From positions 2,860,395 to 2,924,394 of the forward strand of contig NC_091872.1 of assembly GCF_019399895.1 (NCBI RefSeq): 64,000 nt of DNA, written 5' to 3'. The position numbers were made by a program, and so were the translations under genes. Positions 24,201 through 35,565 of this stretch are shown piece after piece; position 1 is the stretch's first letter; the number at the start of each line of letters is the position of its first letter. Origin of the DNA: Cardiocondyla obscurior (taxonomy: Eukaryota > Arthropoda > Insecta > Hymenoptera > Formicidae). The notes below the pieces were generated by a model that did not search any database, was not told the origin of the DNA, and saw only the letters and a program-made list of their open reading frames with translations.

Positions 24201-26151
24201 GATTATATCACGTGCAATCGAAATAATGATAGTGCTGCAAGATCTCAATAATTTTAACGGAGTTCTGGCCGTTATCAGTGCTATGGGGTCGGCTTCGGTT
24301 TTTAGATTAAAATTTACATTTCAAGTACGTGCAACTTATAATTTTTCAACTAAAATGAAAAAAATCTTATAATACAAACTATTTTTTAAATAATTATTTT
24401 TATAGCAATTACAAGCACGATTAGAAAAAGCATTGGAAGAAGCACGTGAGCTTAACAACGATCATTTTCGGAAGTATCAAGAAAAACTAAGATCTATTAA
24501 TCCGCCTTGCGTACCATTTTTTGGCAAGTATTACAAAGTTATATTTTTTTTATTATCATAGAAGTAAAAAATTACATTAATTTTTATTTTTTATTTTTTA
24601 GGTATGTACTTGACTAACATTCTGCATATTGAAGAAGGAAACTCAGACTATTTACCGGGAAATCCGGAACTCATTAATTTTAGTAAACGTCGAAAAGTGG
24701 CAGAAATAACTGGTGAAATACAGCAGTATCAAAATCAGCCCTATTGTCTTATGGTGGAGCCTAGAATAAGACAATTTCTTGAAAATCTGTGCCCTTTCGA
24801 TCCTAACATGAAAGATGCGGACATAGGCAATTATTTGTATAATAAAAGTTTAGAAATCGAACCAAGAGGATGCAGGCAACCTCCACGATTCGTAAGCATT
24901 ACTTGATTATCGTGTGTTAAAACTATTGATTATATTTAATACATTACACATTTTTAATTTTTGTTATAGCCACGTAAATGGCCAGAGTTAAATTTGAAAT
25001 CTCCCGGAATTAAAGCCAGAAGTGGAAGGCCAGCTCCATTACAAGTAGTAACATCCAGATTACAGGATCCTTCATCAGACGCCGCACATTCATTTTATTT
25101 AAAAAATGTACAGGAAGCACCAGAAACACCTTCGCAAATTTCACATTTAGTGGACCATAACCACGGTGGTTTTAACTCTCTTCTTCAGTCTACTCTTTTA
25201 TTGAGTATGCATATTATTTATATTTAAATCACAGTAACAATAATTATAAAAATGTTATTTTTGTCGTTTTTTTTTTATCGTAGATATGCCGCCTCCAGCA
25301 TCACCTAGTCCACCTAACAAGACGGTGATTTCGATTGATCCATTGAGTAGCAGTCCTCAATCTCCTGGACAGTTCTTTACTTCACAGCAAAGTAATCACT
25401 TCAACTTTAATAGCAGCACTATAAACATGATAAATGCTACACCGTATCTACCGTTGCCAGGTGGAAGCCCTAGTGCAATACCAACACCATCATCTCCCAA
25501 TAATATACCTCTCAACGAACCTCCACCACCTCTGCCACCTAGACCTAAACGACGAGAAAATTCATGTAGCGAATCACCACAACAAGTAAGATTTTAAGAT
25601 TTATCTAGTTTACAAATTTCAAATTGTATTGTGCTAATTTTTAAAGTTCTGCATTGCGTTAAAATAAAAATATCTGTGTTAAATTTCGTGAAAGATAAGA
25701 TAATTATTGTAGGATTTTTTTCAAGAAAATAAGAAATTTTTATTGAATATATTTAGGCAAAACAAGATCCAAATGCACCAATTCTTCCTCCGAGAGATGA
25801 TATTTCACCTCCGCCGATACCACCACGACTTCCAACGACGCTAAATCCAAGTAGTTCGGCATTACTAACGCGTCGAAATTCCACGCTAGAAAATACATGC
25901 TGTACTGTCGTTCATACACGACCAGCGAGACATATGTCTGTCAATAGTCCTAGCCCTACAAAACTTCCACCAACGCAGCCTAACGGTGAGATACCATTTT
26001 TTAAACATTTATATGTATTTACGTAACAAATATTAATTTGCGTACTATTGTTTCAGGTTCAGTGACGCCAAAGTTACCACCGAAACCTTTACCGGGACGT
26101 CCACCAACCACTACCATGTTTAATTTCAACGCTCCTCCCGGACCTAGTTAA
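19932..26151 (+). CDS. Sos: Son of sevenless (Ras/Rac guanine nucleotide exchange factor)
   Basis: Sos loads GTP onto Ras downstream of receptor tyrosine kinases, recruited by Grb2/Drk. Twenty exons: 19932-20039, 20532-20795, 20877-20960, 21058-21138, 21344-21493, 21586-21794, 21956-22139, 22218-22464, 22538-22777, 22847-23210, 23286-23475, 23555-23791, 23894-24049, 24142-24324, 24406-24523, 24602-24891, 24970-25204, 25284-25585, 25757-25985 and 26057-26151. They sum to 3966 bases, 1321 residues, near human SOS1 (1333). Order: histone fold (1-190), DH (about 205-395), PH (about 440-555), REM (about 590-740; [20 protein letters not shown]), CDC25 (about 787-1025; LHPIELARQLTLLEFD, NPPCVPFFGMYLTNI), then a proline-rich tail with Drk-type PxxP sites (PPPLPPRPKRRE, PPPIPPRLP). 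Introns 10 and 15 use GC donors. It ends APPGPS*. Confidence 0.97.
21157..21209. repeat. (AT)n microsatellite in Sos intron 4
   Basis: About 26 AT units, starting roughly 18 bases after the exon 4 donor of Sos. It is likely to vary in length between individuals. Confidence 0.9.
21821..21900. mobile_element. Tiny palindromic element (MITE-like) in Sos intron 6
   Basis: An 80-base unit begins GTGTCCCATAGTAAACGGAT and ends GCTTACTATGGAACAC. Its ends are imperfect inverted repeats of about 20 bases with roughly three mismatches. A related single end, GTGTCCGTTTACTATGG, lies at 27021-27037. Repeated occurrence of the same terminal sequence suggests a short non-autonomous DNA transposon or fragments of one. 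No coding capacity, and no clear target-site duplication. Confidence 0.4.
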
Positions 26152-27208
26152 GTATCTTCCTCCTCACTATTTTTTTACCTTGTTGAGAAAAAAACATCTT
26201 CAGTCACAGCTTAGTCCATTCGGTAAGTTAAATAAAGTTGAAATTTTTCTTGTACAAATTATAAAAAAATATTAACAAATTGATGGACTCCGAAAAAAAA
26301 AAACATTTATTACGATAAATTATTAAATATGGGAAATATTACATAATAATTTTACAATTCTGTTGATGAATTTTAAAATCTGTTGACTAAAATAGCAGAT
26401 GTTTTTCAAATCTTATTTTATATAATCTTACTGAATAGACTATACTGCTCAAGTGTCAGTTACCTGAATGGCTTCCTTTTTTTTCAATCTCCATCTCCTT
26501 CAAACACAACTGTGATATAGTTTCCATATAAAATATGTTAATGTAATTAGACATTTAGATTTTAAAGTAATAGATATAAAAAAGTTATGTGTATTGAAAT
26601 GAATAGATATACATATACATATATATGTATATATTCATTACATGTATGTATTTATATACATATACATACATTGCAATTTTGTATCTATACATATATGTAT
26701 TGAATCAATATTAAGAAAAGTGTAAATGGAAAATATATATATGTATATGTGTGTATGTGTATAAGGAGGGAGAGAAAGAGAGAGGGAGAAAAAGAAATTA
26801 CATGTATATTATTATAAATATATACATACTTATAGATTGTAATAATTTCTAGGAAAAAAAATATGGCATTATGTAAAATAAAAAAGTATATTGTGTAACA
26901 GTACATTGGTAATTTTCACCTTGTCTGCGGATTTTTTGTTTTTTTTCAGTGCATCTGATAATAATTCGAGACTCGAATGTTGAAAAGCCTAAGTGTAAAG
27001 TTTATTATACATACGAAAAAGTGTCCGTTTACTATGGATCCTGTACAGAGTAATACCCTGTAGAACATGAACTGACGTTATTTGGAATGATACTGAGAGT
27101 AGAGAATACTTACGTAAGAGAAGGTTTGGCTTAATTTTTTCTTATTATACTCCCTCAACTTTGAGTTTTATGAATGGAATGTATATGATAAACAGATAAC
27201 GTTTGACT
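26152..27208. other. 3' regions of Sos and anoctamin (tail to tail)
   Basis: AT-rich, with several AATAAA-type signals for Sos on the plus strand (for example near 26.23 and 26.88 kb). TA/CATA-rich simple sequence fills about 26.6-26.85 kb, with a short GA-rich patch near 26.77 kb. The two genes converge here, so their 3' untranslated regions may overlap. No further gene seen. Confidence 0.55.
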
Positions 27209-30200
27209 TTACGGGACTTCCCATACTGTAGAGCTATCACTGCGTTTGCTATGCCTAACATCGCCGTGAGAATCTAAAACATCGCTCAATTTGCTGAATC
27301 GTCTGGCCCAGCTTCCTCTACCAATGCTTCCGGCCTCCCTCAAGACCGAAAGTAAATCTTCTTCGTCGTCTTTTCCCCTCATTTCTTTTTCGTATTTTTC
27401 TTCTTGAGCGATCAATCGTTCACGCTGCAGCTGAGTCGTTAGAGAATGCGGTACGGCTGGTATTACATAACTCATTATACCGGTAAGTGCAAAAACCTAT
27501 AAGAAAATTATTTTTTACTCCTAAAGAAAATTAATTTATTTCCTCATTATTAAAAGAATGAATTTCTTGACTTACAACATGTTCGAAGACAACGACGAAA
27601 GCTAAACGCGCGGCAAAAACGTGCCAGTACTGTGGACTGAGCCCATAAGGCTCAATAGAGTGATCTGGGCCGTTTCTGTAGCCTCTGTACTGACATGTCT
27701 CTGGATGTTCGTCTTCTACGTCACTTTTCATGTCGTCGCGATAATCGGAAGTATTGAATTCTGACAAGGAGCTATCGATGTAGCCTACCAAATCTTCAGT
27801 AGGCGAATAAACGAACGTGTACACACTTCGTGGGATGAAGTCAGATGTGTACGCGATAACAAAAGCCTGGAACACATATATTTTGTGAGACCGAGAGGTA
27901 AAACGACTTATGCGACTCGATAAACGCTGGAACGAGCATATATACGTACATTTGATACCACTGCTACGTAAGTCACACCCCTAAGAATACCAAACCAAGC
28001 GCCAATATCTTCCACCCGCTCGGCCAACGGTCTTCGAGCTTCCTTGACCATTTTGTACGCGTCTAATCTTATCTCGGCGATATTGTTCAACAAAGCGAAT
28101 AGAGGTGCCAACGGGAACGCCGCTACGAATAATGTCACAAATCCGTACTGTAAGACTGTAAAAATTAAAAAAAGAAAGTCTATAAAAGTGAAGATTTTTT
28201 TTTTTTTTTAATTAAAGCGTAGCTGGCACAGCACGAGACTTACTCATCTCTAAATATTCATCGAACAGAGCTAATCTGCCCGGATCTTGAAGCTGATAAT
28301 CTTTCTCCCAACAAGTATACCTTCTATCGTGGTTTTTTGTCGCCGCTACTTGCGTTCTTTTGCGCCACCAATTCCACAATTTCGGTGACAAGATTTCAAC
28401 GAAATTATTAAAGCATTGTTTACCGACCATTATGATTGCAAGCTGAATACAGACTTCCGAAAGGCAGCCAGCGGGATCGCACACGTCCGTTTTAATGCGA
28501 TAAAACTCCGATGCCCTCGCATCTGCGTCGCCAGGGTGAACGAAAAATCTTCCCTAAAATAAATGGAATTTAACAGCTGTTCGTTATATATTAACGTACG
28601 TTGATGTGTCTTAACGTACCTTAAAAAAGGCGATGTAAATCAAAGAGGAATAAAAGTTGACGAACTCGAATAAAAATATTTTAAACGTGTAACTGGCCTC
28701 GTATTCCGTCTGCGTTCTCGGATTTTCCATATTGACCATCCAGCGTGCCAACCGATGATATATTCGCGTGAGTATCATTATAATTATTAAATTAATGAGA
28801 GCGGCAGTCATGGAAGTGAAGATTTTCGCATGTCTTTTTAAAAAGGTACCACCTCCACCATAAAAGACGGCAACCAGGGAAATGCGATAAACAATTGTCC
28901 CTAAAACTGCCCCGAGGACTACACACATCTGCGAAAAGGAAATAACGATGTAATAAATGGCCGAGGAGACATACGCACCTTGCGCATCGAGAAAACTACC
29001 AAAACGCAGTTACCATAAAAAATACTATTGAGCCAGTAGCCAAATATCGGATGGCTTTAGAATACGCCGGTAAGTACGGTTCTTTCTCTTTCGTTACGGG
29101 ATTTATTCGGAACGTTTTGACGGATGTCTCGAATTCTGGTCTGGGCTCTTCGTCGTATTCTGCGTTTTGAAGATCCCATTCCCAGACGATCACGGCCTGC
29201 CGTCGTTTCCACAGCTCGAGAAACGTAGTAGCTGTTATATCAGTATTAAAAAAAAGTTAAAGTAATCGTATTAAAATGCATGTAAATGCAAACGAGCGCG
29301 TAGAAAAAAACATTTAATTTTTCTATCAAATCTTACCCCAGAAAGACATAAAAATAGCGAAAAAGACGGTCGCGGGATTGTCAAACAAATAAGTCAACTT
29401 CGAAAATATACAGGAATCACCGAGCTTTTGATAAGTGCATGCTTTGTCGCAAAGAGGACACAAGGTGATATTTCCTGAAACATTAAATAATACAAAATAA
29501 TAAATATTAACGCTGTATAATTATTTGCCAATCACGCGGAACGTTTCAATAAATATCTACCAGCTAGATTAGAATCGCATATTTCCTTGCTGGGAATATT
29601 ATCTTCGCCGTCCATACTCCCGAGACCGTAAATGAAGCACAAAAGTCCCACCACCGCCGGTGGATATAAGCATTTTGTGTAAAATCCCAGCCAAGCGAAG
29701 TAAAGGGCGACTTTCTCGCCGAAATATCGTCTTATTAACCACAGCGGTTGCTTTTTATACCTAAAAAGTATACAATATCAAATAATATACGTCTAAATAC
29801 TCCAGTTTTAAGTGCTTCCTACTACCATTGCCCGGGTCTCGCCCATATTAAGTACAGCAGGTATCTATCGAGAATATCTCCGCTACGCATAGGCTTGTTA
29901 TAAGGGCCTTCGTGCAAAGGAAAGCAGTCGATATACGTTCCGTCCGCTAAAAGTCTGCGGATGCCAGATTTTTCGTGATTCTCGTCGTATCTCGCTCGCA
30001 ATAATATTTGCATAACTATCAACGATCTCTGAGCGGGCGTGTAAGCGTTGTCTCTTTCCTTCACGATGAACCTGAAACCAAGTATCGCTCGTGTACTCGA
30101 CGATAATTATTTCGATTTTTGACCGGTCGAATGGACCGCCTCACCTCTCCTCGCGATCGCCGGAGTCTATGTAATCGTAAAAATGTGGCTCCTCGGGATA

Positions 30201-33042
30201 TATCGACGTATCCCAGGTATGAATTTTATGCACCCACTTAGCCCACCGCGCCCATCGCGCCCAGAACTTCGACACTTCTTTGGCACCGTCCGTATCCTGT
30301 ATCGAAAATTACAATAAACATATTATTTTACGTGAAATACAAAACGTGAAAATGCATCCGACATACCCAAGTTTTCATAGGGATCGTTTTGAACCTCTTC
30401 GTGGGTAATTTCAGGCCCATTATCTCGGCGTACTGCACCTTTATCTTCCACGGTATATGTAACTTTAAAAAATAGGTTTTCCCGTCGAACGAGCTCTCCT
30501 TCGGCTCGAGCTCCAGCTGCAGGCCTTCCTTCAAAAGATTCTGCTGAAATATTCGCCTTTGCTCACGCCGACGTGCCTCTAATTCAGTCATCACTCCCTC
30601 GCTCTCTTCGCGGTAAACTAATACCATATCAATTCTTCGATGGCCATCGCTAAAATTAAATTCAGTCGATTAATAGGCAGCTGCGAAACATTAAGAAATT
30701 CTTTCGAAGGACGAGCCAATTTTAATAATTCTCCAGCTCACGCGTTTATATGTATATGTATATATTTCATATAGACCTTCTAAAAATACCCCGCTGAAAT
30801 AAATGACTTTTCGCATTTTCCCCCCTTCTTCGCGGTTCTTTTTTTCCCTCGCGCATGTTCAAGTGACGATAAAAAAATGATAAGGCAGTCGCTAACTTCC
30901 AGATAATTGTACCGAGCTTGTAATAATAGAAACGAGTGCCTATGTCCATGTATATATGTATAATACAGCTCTCGATGCTCGATTGTCTAAAGCTCAAACG
31001 AGGCGGCACCGAAATAGACCGTGACATATCGCCGTGGTCGACGACTACTCACCGAAAATAAAGTACCTCGGGATCGATTCCCGCTTCTTTTGGCGGCAAC
31101 GAATCTCCGGCGGTCTCGACGAAATCCAGCGAAACCGGCGTGTCCGGCAGCGAGGGGTTGATCTCTGGGCTGGTGGGCGCTGTGAGTTTGGGACCTTGCC
31201 CAAGTTTAAAAAGAATTATAGTCTTTAGTACGCGCGGCTCGTTTTCGGTCTCCATTTAATTAGCATGTTCCTCTTTCTTTTTTTTTTTTTTTTTTAACGT
31301 GCGTGGATTTTCAGCAGATACTTAAACTTGGCGAATTTTCTGGCGAATTAATAACTCCGCGTATTTTACGAACTTCTTCCGAGCCATTGTATGTCGCTTC
31401 ACCTTGAAAGCATCCTCGCGATTAATATCTATAATCTCGCAACATAGCTTCGCAAAAAGTAAGATGTTATTACGAAAAAAAAGCAAAAAGTTAGCGACCA
31501 GGAAGTTGGAGCGCGCATTTGCACGGTGATAATACTAGAGCCCGAGCCGGAGCCGCTGCATTATTAATATCCGATATTCGTGACACGCTGACATTCGTAC
31601 GCATATTGATCGAGGTTTACTGACATAGCTTTATTGCTGTTATAGACAACCGCGAGTTTCCACGAGCAGCCGCTTTTTATTCTTTACTGTATATGTTCGC
31701 GTAGATCGTGCCTTGATCACGTCCACCACGTGTTCCGTTATTAAAACGCCATTTGGATAAAAATAAAACTGACGTTCCCGCGGTGACGAGTGAACGCGGA
31801 ATCTCCTTTCTCTGTCTCTCGATTTTTCAAATTAATTCAAAGCCGGGGAAGAAACCCGCGGCCAGAAAACGTCAAGACGTTCGTACGGTGTCGCGTTAAC
31901 CGTGCATCGACCTTGATGTATAAAGCCCCGCCGATGTTTGACGTATCAAGCGTGCGAAATCAATTCCTTACCGAAGGCATCCTGCGCGATCAGATTCGTT
32001 CCAGACGGATACACGCTGGCCCGCGATAATTTTCTCTTGACACTCGCCGGGGTACCACCGGCCAGCGAACCGTTCTTATCAGGCTCGCAAACGACGTCTC
32101 TGCTCGAATAAATGGACGAGATCGGCTCCGGAGATTTCGACGCCTTGTACGAGCCAGTCTTGCGCGACTTCGCCGAGGAGGCGCGGGACGTGTTACTGCT
32201 CGACTTCTCGTCGTTGAATTGATGCTCGACCGGGCTATTGTCGTCGGGATGAAGAAAGGTCCCCCAACTGCTAGGCCTTCGAACGTGGTTCTGCTAAAAT
32301 ATTATTCGGACAAGAGCTTTGTGACTTCCCCTGAGGATCATTACGCAAAGTCGTGTGTTCATAATCGTATATCCTCGGTCATAAAACAGAAGCGTTACGG
32401 AAAGTCATCGTCGGTGCTTTAATCTCGTAATAGAATCGGCGACGATGCGAGCGGGGTAGAAATGAGTTCGCGAGGAATGAAATGGTCGGAGGATCGATAT
32501 CTTAATTACCTTTAATATAAAAAAAAAAAAGGGAAATCAACATTTCTGCTAATATAACACGCGGGGAAAATGGAACGGCGCATTACGCCGATCGCTACTA
32601 ATTAAACTCGTAGCATTCGGTGAATATGTAGATTTGTGATAATGCACCCGGGCCCAGCGGCCACTTAACGAGCCCGACAAACGTAGGATATTGATTCCGG
32701 CTTTTTAGATGCACCACCGAGATACGTGTGCATCCTCCGCTTTAGATGGATCACTTCGATATTCGAAGCGCGAACTCACGGACACGTAAATTGCTCGCGT
32801 TATCATTTATTTCATTTTTTTTTTTTTTTATATGTACATATACGTGCTCATGCTACACATAAAAGGATGTAGTACTTTGCATATTAACACACATATATAT
32901 ATATATGTATATATACATATATTATTAGACGATAACTCACTATGAGAAATATTCTCACATGCGCGGGATGCAAAACCGAGTTTCGGAACGGTGCTAAGTA
33001 TACCTGGGTGTCATCGTCTACTTGCAGCTTCTTATCGTCCAT
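27209..33042 (-). CDS. Anoctamin (TMEM16 family, ANO4/ANO5-like)
   Basis: TMEM16 proteins are calcium-activated chloride channels or phospholipid scramblases with ten membrane helices. Exons in order: 33042-33004, 32293-31972, about 31194-31053, 30649-30367, 30296-30145, 30071-29826, 29760-29561, 29474-29337, 29231-29014, 28928-28620, 28553-28244, 28155-27950, 27866-27576 and 27496-27209. All phases close, giving about 1047 residues. A Ser/Lys-rich disordered N-terminus leads to the dimerisation domain motif YFRDGHRRIDMVLVYREE. The anoctamin core follows, with cysteine-rich loop NITLCPLCDKACTYQ and family blocks FEFVNFYSSLIYIAFFKGRF, EVCIQLAIIMVGKQ and QYGFVTLFVAAFPLAPLFAL. It ends STVWEVP*. 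The acceptor of exon 3 is ambiguous (31194 or 31179), as is that of exon 2 (TAGCAG tandem). A second start, METENEPRVL at 31255, could serve a shorter isoform. Paralogue assignment is tentative. Confidence 0.93.
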
Positions 33043-34541
33043 GCTGATCTCCTTACGTCTCTTTCAGGGTACGCTCGCGAACGCCGGAAGACTTTCGAAC
33101 AGTGTCCAGAGCGTCGACTGGTTGGATAACATTTTTCTCTCCCGCCAGAGAGATGAACTTACGCGATGGTTGGTCCCGCAATTGTCCGCCGATCCGCACG
33201 CGAAAAGATGAGAAGCGTTCCTCATTTTCCGAAGAAGCCGCACGGCATTTTTATGATTCGTCCCCCCGTGTGCCGAAACGTCGCTGAATACCTCTAGCGA
33301 GCTCCTTCGATCACGTTCGCTGGTTAATTGCGAGAAAACGCGCATCGATCAGTGTCGATAGCTTGGATAGTCGCGGCGATGGCCTCGCGGGGGTTGAACA
33401 GTCGCTTAATTATGAATGGGGCACGAATCAACCTCGCTCGAAGAACCCTGGCGGTGGTCGGCCTTTTGTATTCGGTATATCCTGACGAAGGTGCGAGAGA
33501 AGACACTTGGAAGGAAGCCACGTTTATTTAACCGCCTCGAAATGTTCGCGCGAAACTTGATCGCTGGCATCGAGCGTATTTGCTACCGAATTCACATTTC
33601 AGTCATTACGTTTTATCAGTCCCTCTTTTTTTTTTTTTTTTTTTTTTTTATCTCCGTTTAAACCTGATCTCTCAATACTCCTTCGAGTTTCAACAATTTT
33701 TTTTTTTTTTTTTTTTTTTTTTAAATACTATCAAATCTTATTTACTTTTTCCACTTTTGAATCGTCCCCAGTTATAGCGGCGGATAGTCTCGTCTCCAGC
33801 AGCGATCTCGAAATCGAAATAATGCCAAGTTGAACGGCAAAGTTTACGCGCGCATTTAGTTATATCTTTTTTTAATCTATACGTCTTTTTTTCCCCCTCT
33901 TTCTTATTCGATTCCCGGAGAACGCATTTGTATAGACGAATCGCTCCCGATCGAATCGTTCTTTCGCGACGGTAGTATCAGATGTACTGACCGCAGAGGA
34001 CAACAGGATACTTATATATCGCGCATCTATCACCCCGTTAGTCCCTTATCTATATGATCGCAGCACACATTCCGCAAGGGTATACGTGTGCATTACCTTC
34101 GCCTTCGGGAGCGAAGATTTCCACCCCCATCGCGGGGGTGGAGACGGCCGTGTGGCGGAATGTCGAGGCTTTCGGAATTACTATGGTTACACGATGGACA
34201 CAACATGTGTACATACTACATATGTCACATTTATACGCATCACCCGACTCCACCCTTGAGCTTAAAAGTGACGACTTCGGTTTCGCTGGTCGCGGAAATG
34301 AGAACGCGCGTGTACTTGCACCGATACTTCCATTCGCCGTTTTAAGAGAATATAAACAGTGGGAGGCCGAAAACCACCCCTTTTCGCGTGAAAAGGTCCC
34401 GTTGAAAAATTATTGCACTTCGATCGTCGAGCTGGTGCTCGGTTAAGCAAACTATCATTATTTTCCCGCTTTGTAGAATTGTATTTGTAGAACGCGAAAT
34501 GCGCATGATATGAATTCTATTAGACATTTTAATGTTCTCTT

Positions 34542-34572
<31 letters not shown>

Positions 34573-35565
34573 ACTCAAGAAGTCGACGAGTAAAAGCGGT
34601 TGAAATTATTCACCAAATGATTAATTAAAATTACCTAACAAATTGTAGAGAATATAAATGAAAAGTATATGTGCGTATTAGCGGGTGATTATTCTATCCA
34701 GACAATGGTTTTTCTTCGTCCGTTCCGATGCGCTCGATACGAAGCGTATATTAATTAATAAAAATTATTAACGATGTCGGAAAATGTATATTCGATATTT
34801 TTACACTCGATATTCGCGTATTCTCTTTTCTTTCTGTTACTCATCCTTCGGTTCATTATCGACTCATCTACTTATACCTGACATTATTTCCATTCCACGT
34901 ATACAAATCTTTTTTCATTAATTAATAAATGCCGCGTCGGTGAAACAGTCAGAAATAAAACAATGATTATCGAAATTATTAAAATAAAGACAATTAAAAA
35001 AAAAGGTTTTGTTTCTTCTTCTATGAGTATTTCGAAAATTTTCTTCGATTCAATTCGTAATAAGCTGCACGTCGACGCTTAAATTCGAACGACATTGTTC
35101 TTATCTTCAAATCAATCGCGAGAACGATCGAGTTGCGTCAATAATTTATGCAGATTATTCGCAACGATGTGTTACGATCGCGTAAAATTGCCGTTTAAAA
35201 TTTTACGGCGAATTACGTAGACCTAGTAATCGCGGTGGCGATGAAACCCGCGGTGGCGAAATAAAATTTCGTCTCGCTCTTGACTAAAGGCGTAGCATCA
35301 TTCGCCATATTCACAATGCTCGTGATCAGTCAACAGACACCTGTACCGACCGCGGACGCTTGGCACGTTTGCGTACGCCCGCAGAGAGCTGGTTTGTGCG
35401 CGTCGCGTTCCCTCGTGCCGATCGCATTGTTTGACGAACGTTGCCTGAAATCTCGAACGGGAAGCCGAGAGTGTTCTATGTTCGAGGACGAAATCGGTGA
35501 ACGCATCACGAGGAGACGCTAAACGCTCCGAATTGAGACTCGAGTACTGTGCAGGGTGTGTCATA
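33043..35565. other. Intergenic: anoctamin 5' side to Lachesin
   Basis: Moderately GC-rich near 33.0-33.6 kb, where the anoctamin promoter is expected, then AT-rich. Two long T runs lie at about 33626-33649 and 33697-33722. A perfect hairpin with 9-bp arms (TCCACCCCC / GGGGGTGGA) lies at 34120-34142, next to a 6-bp hairpin just upstream. Directly upstream of Lachesin (35.2-35.56 kb) is probable 5' leader. No further gene seen. Confidence 0.5.
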
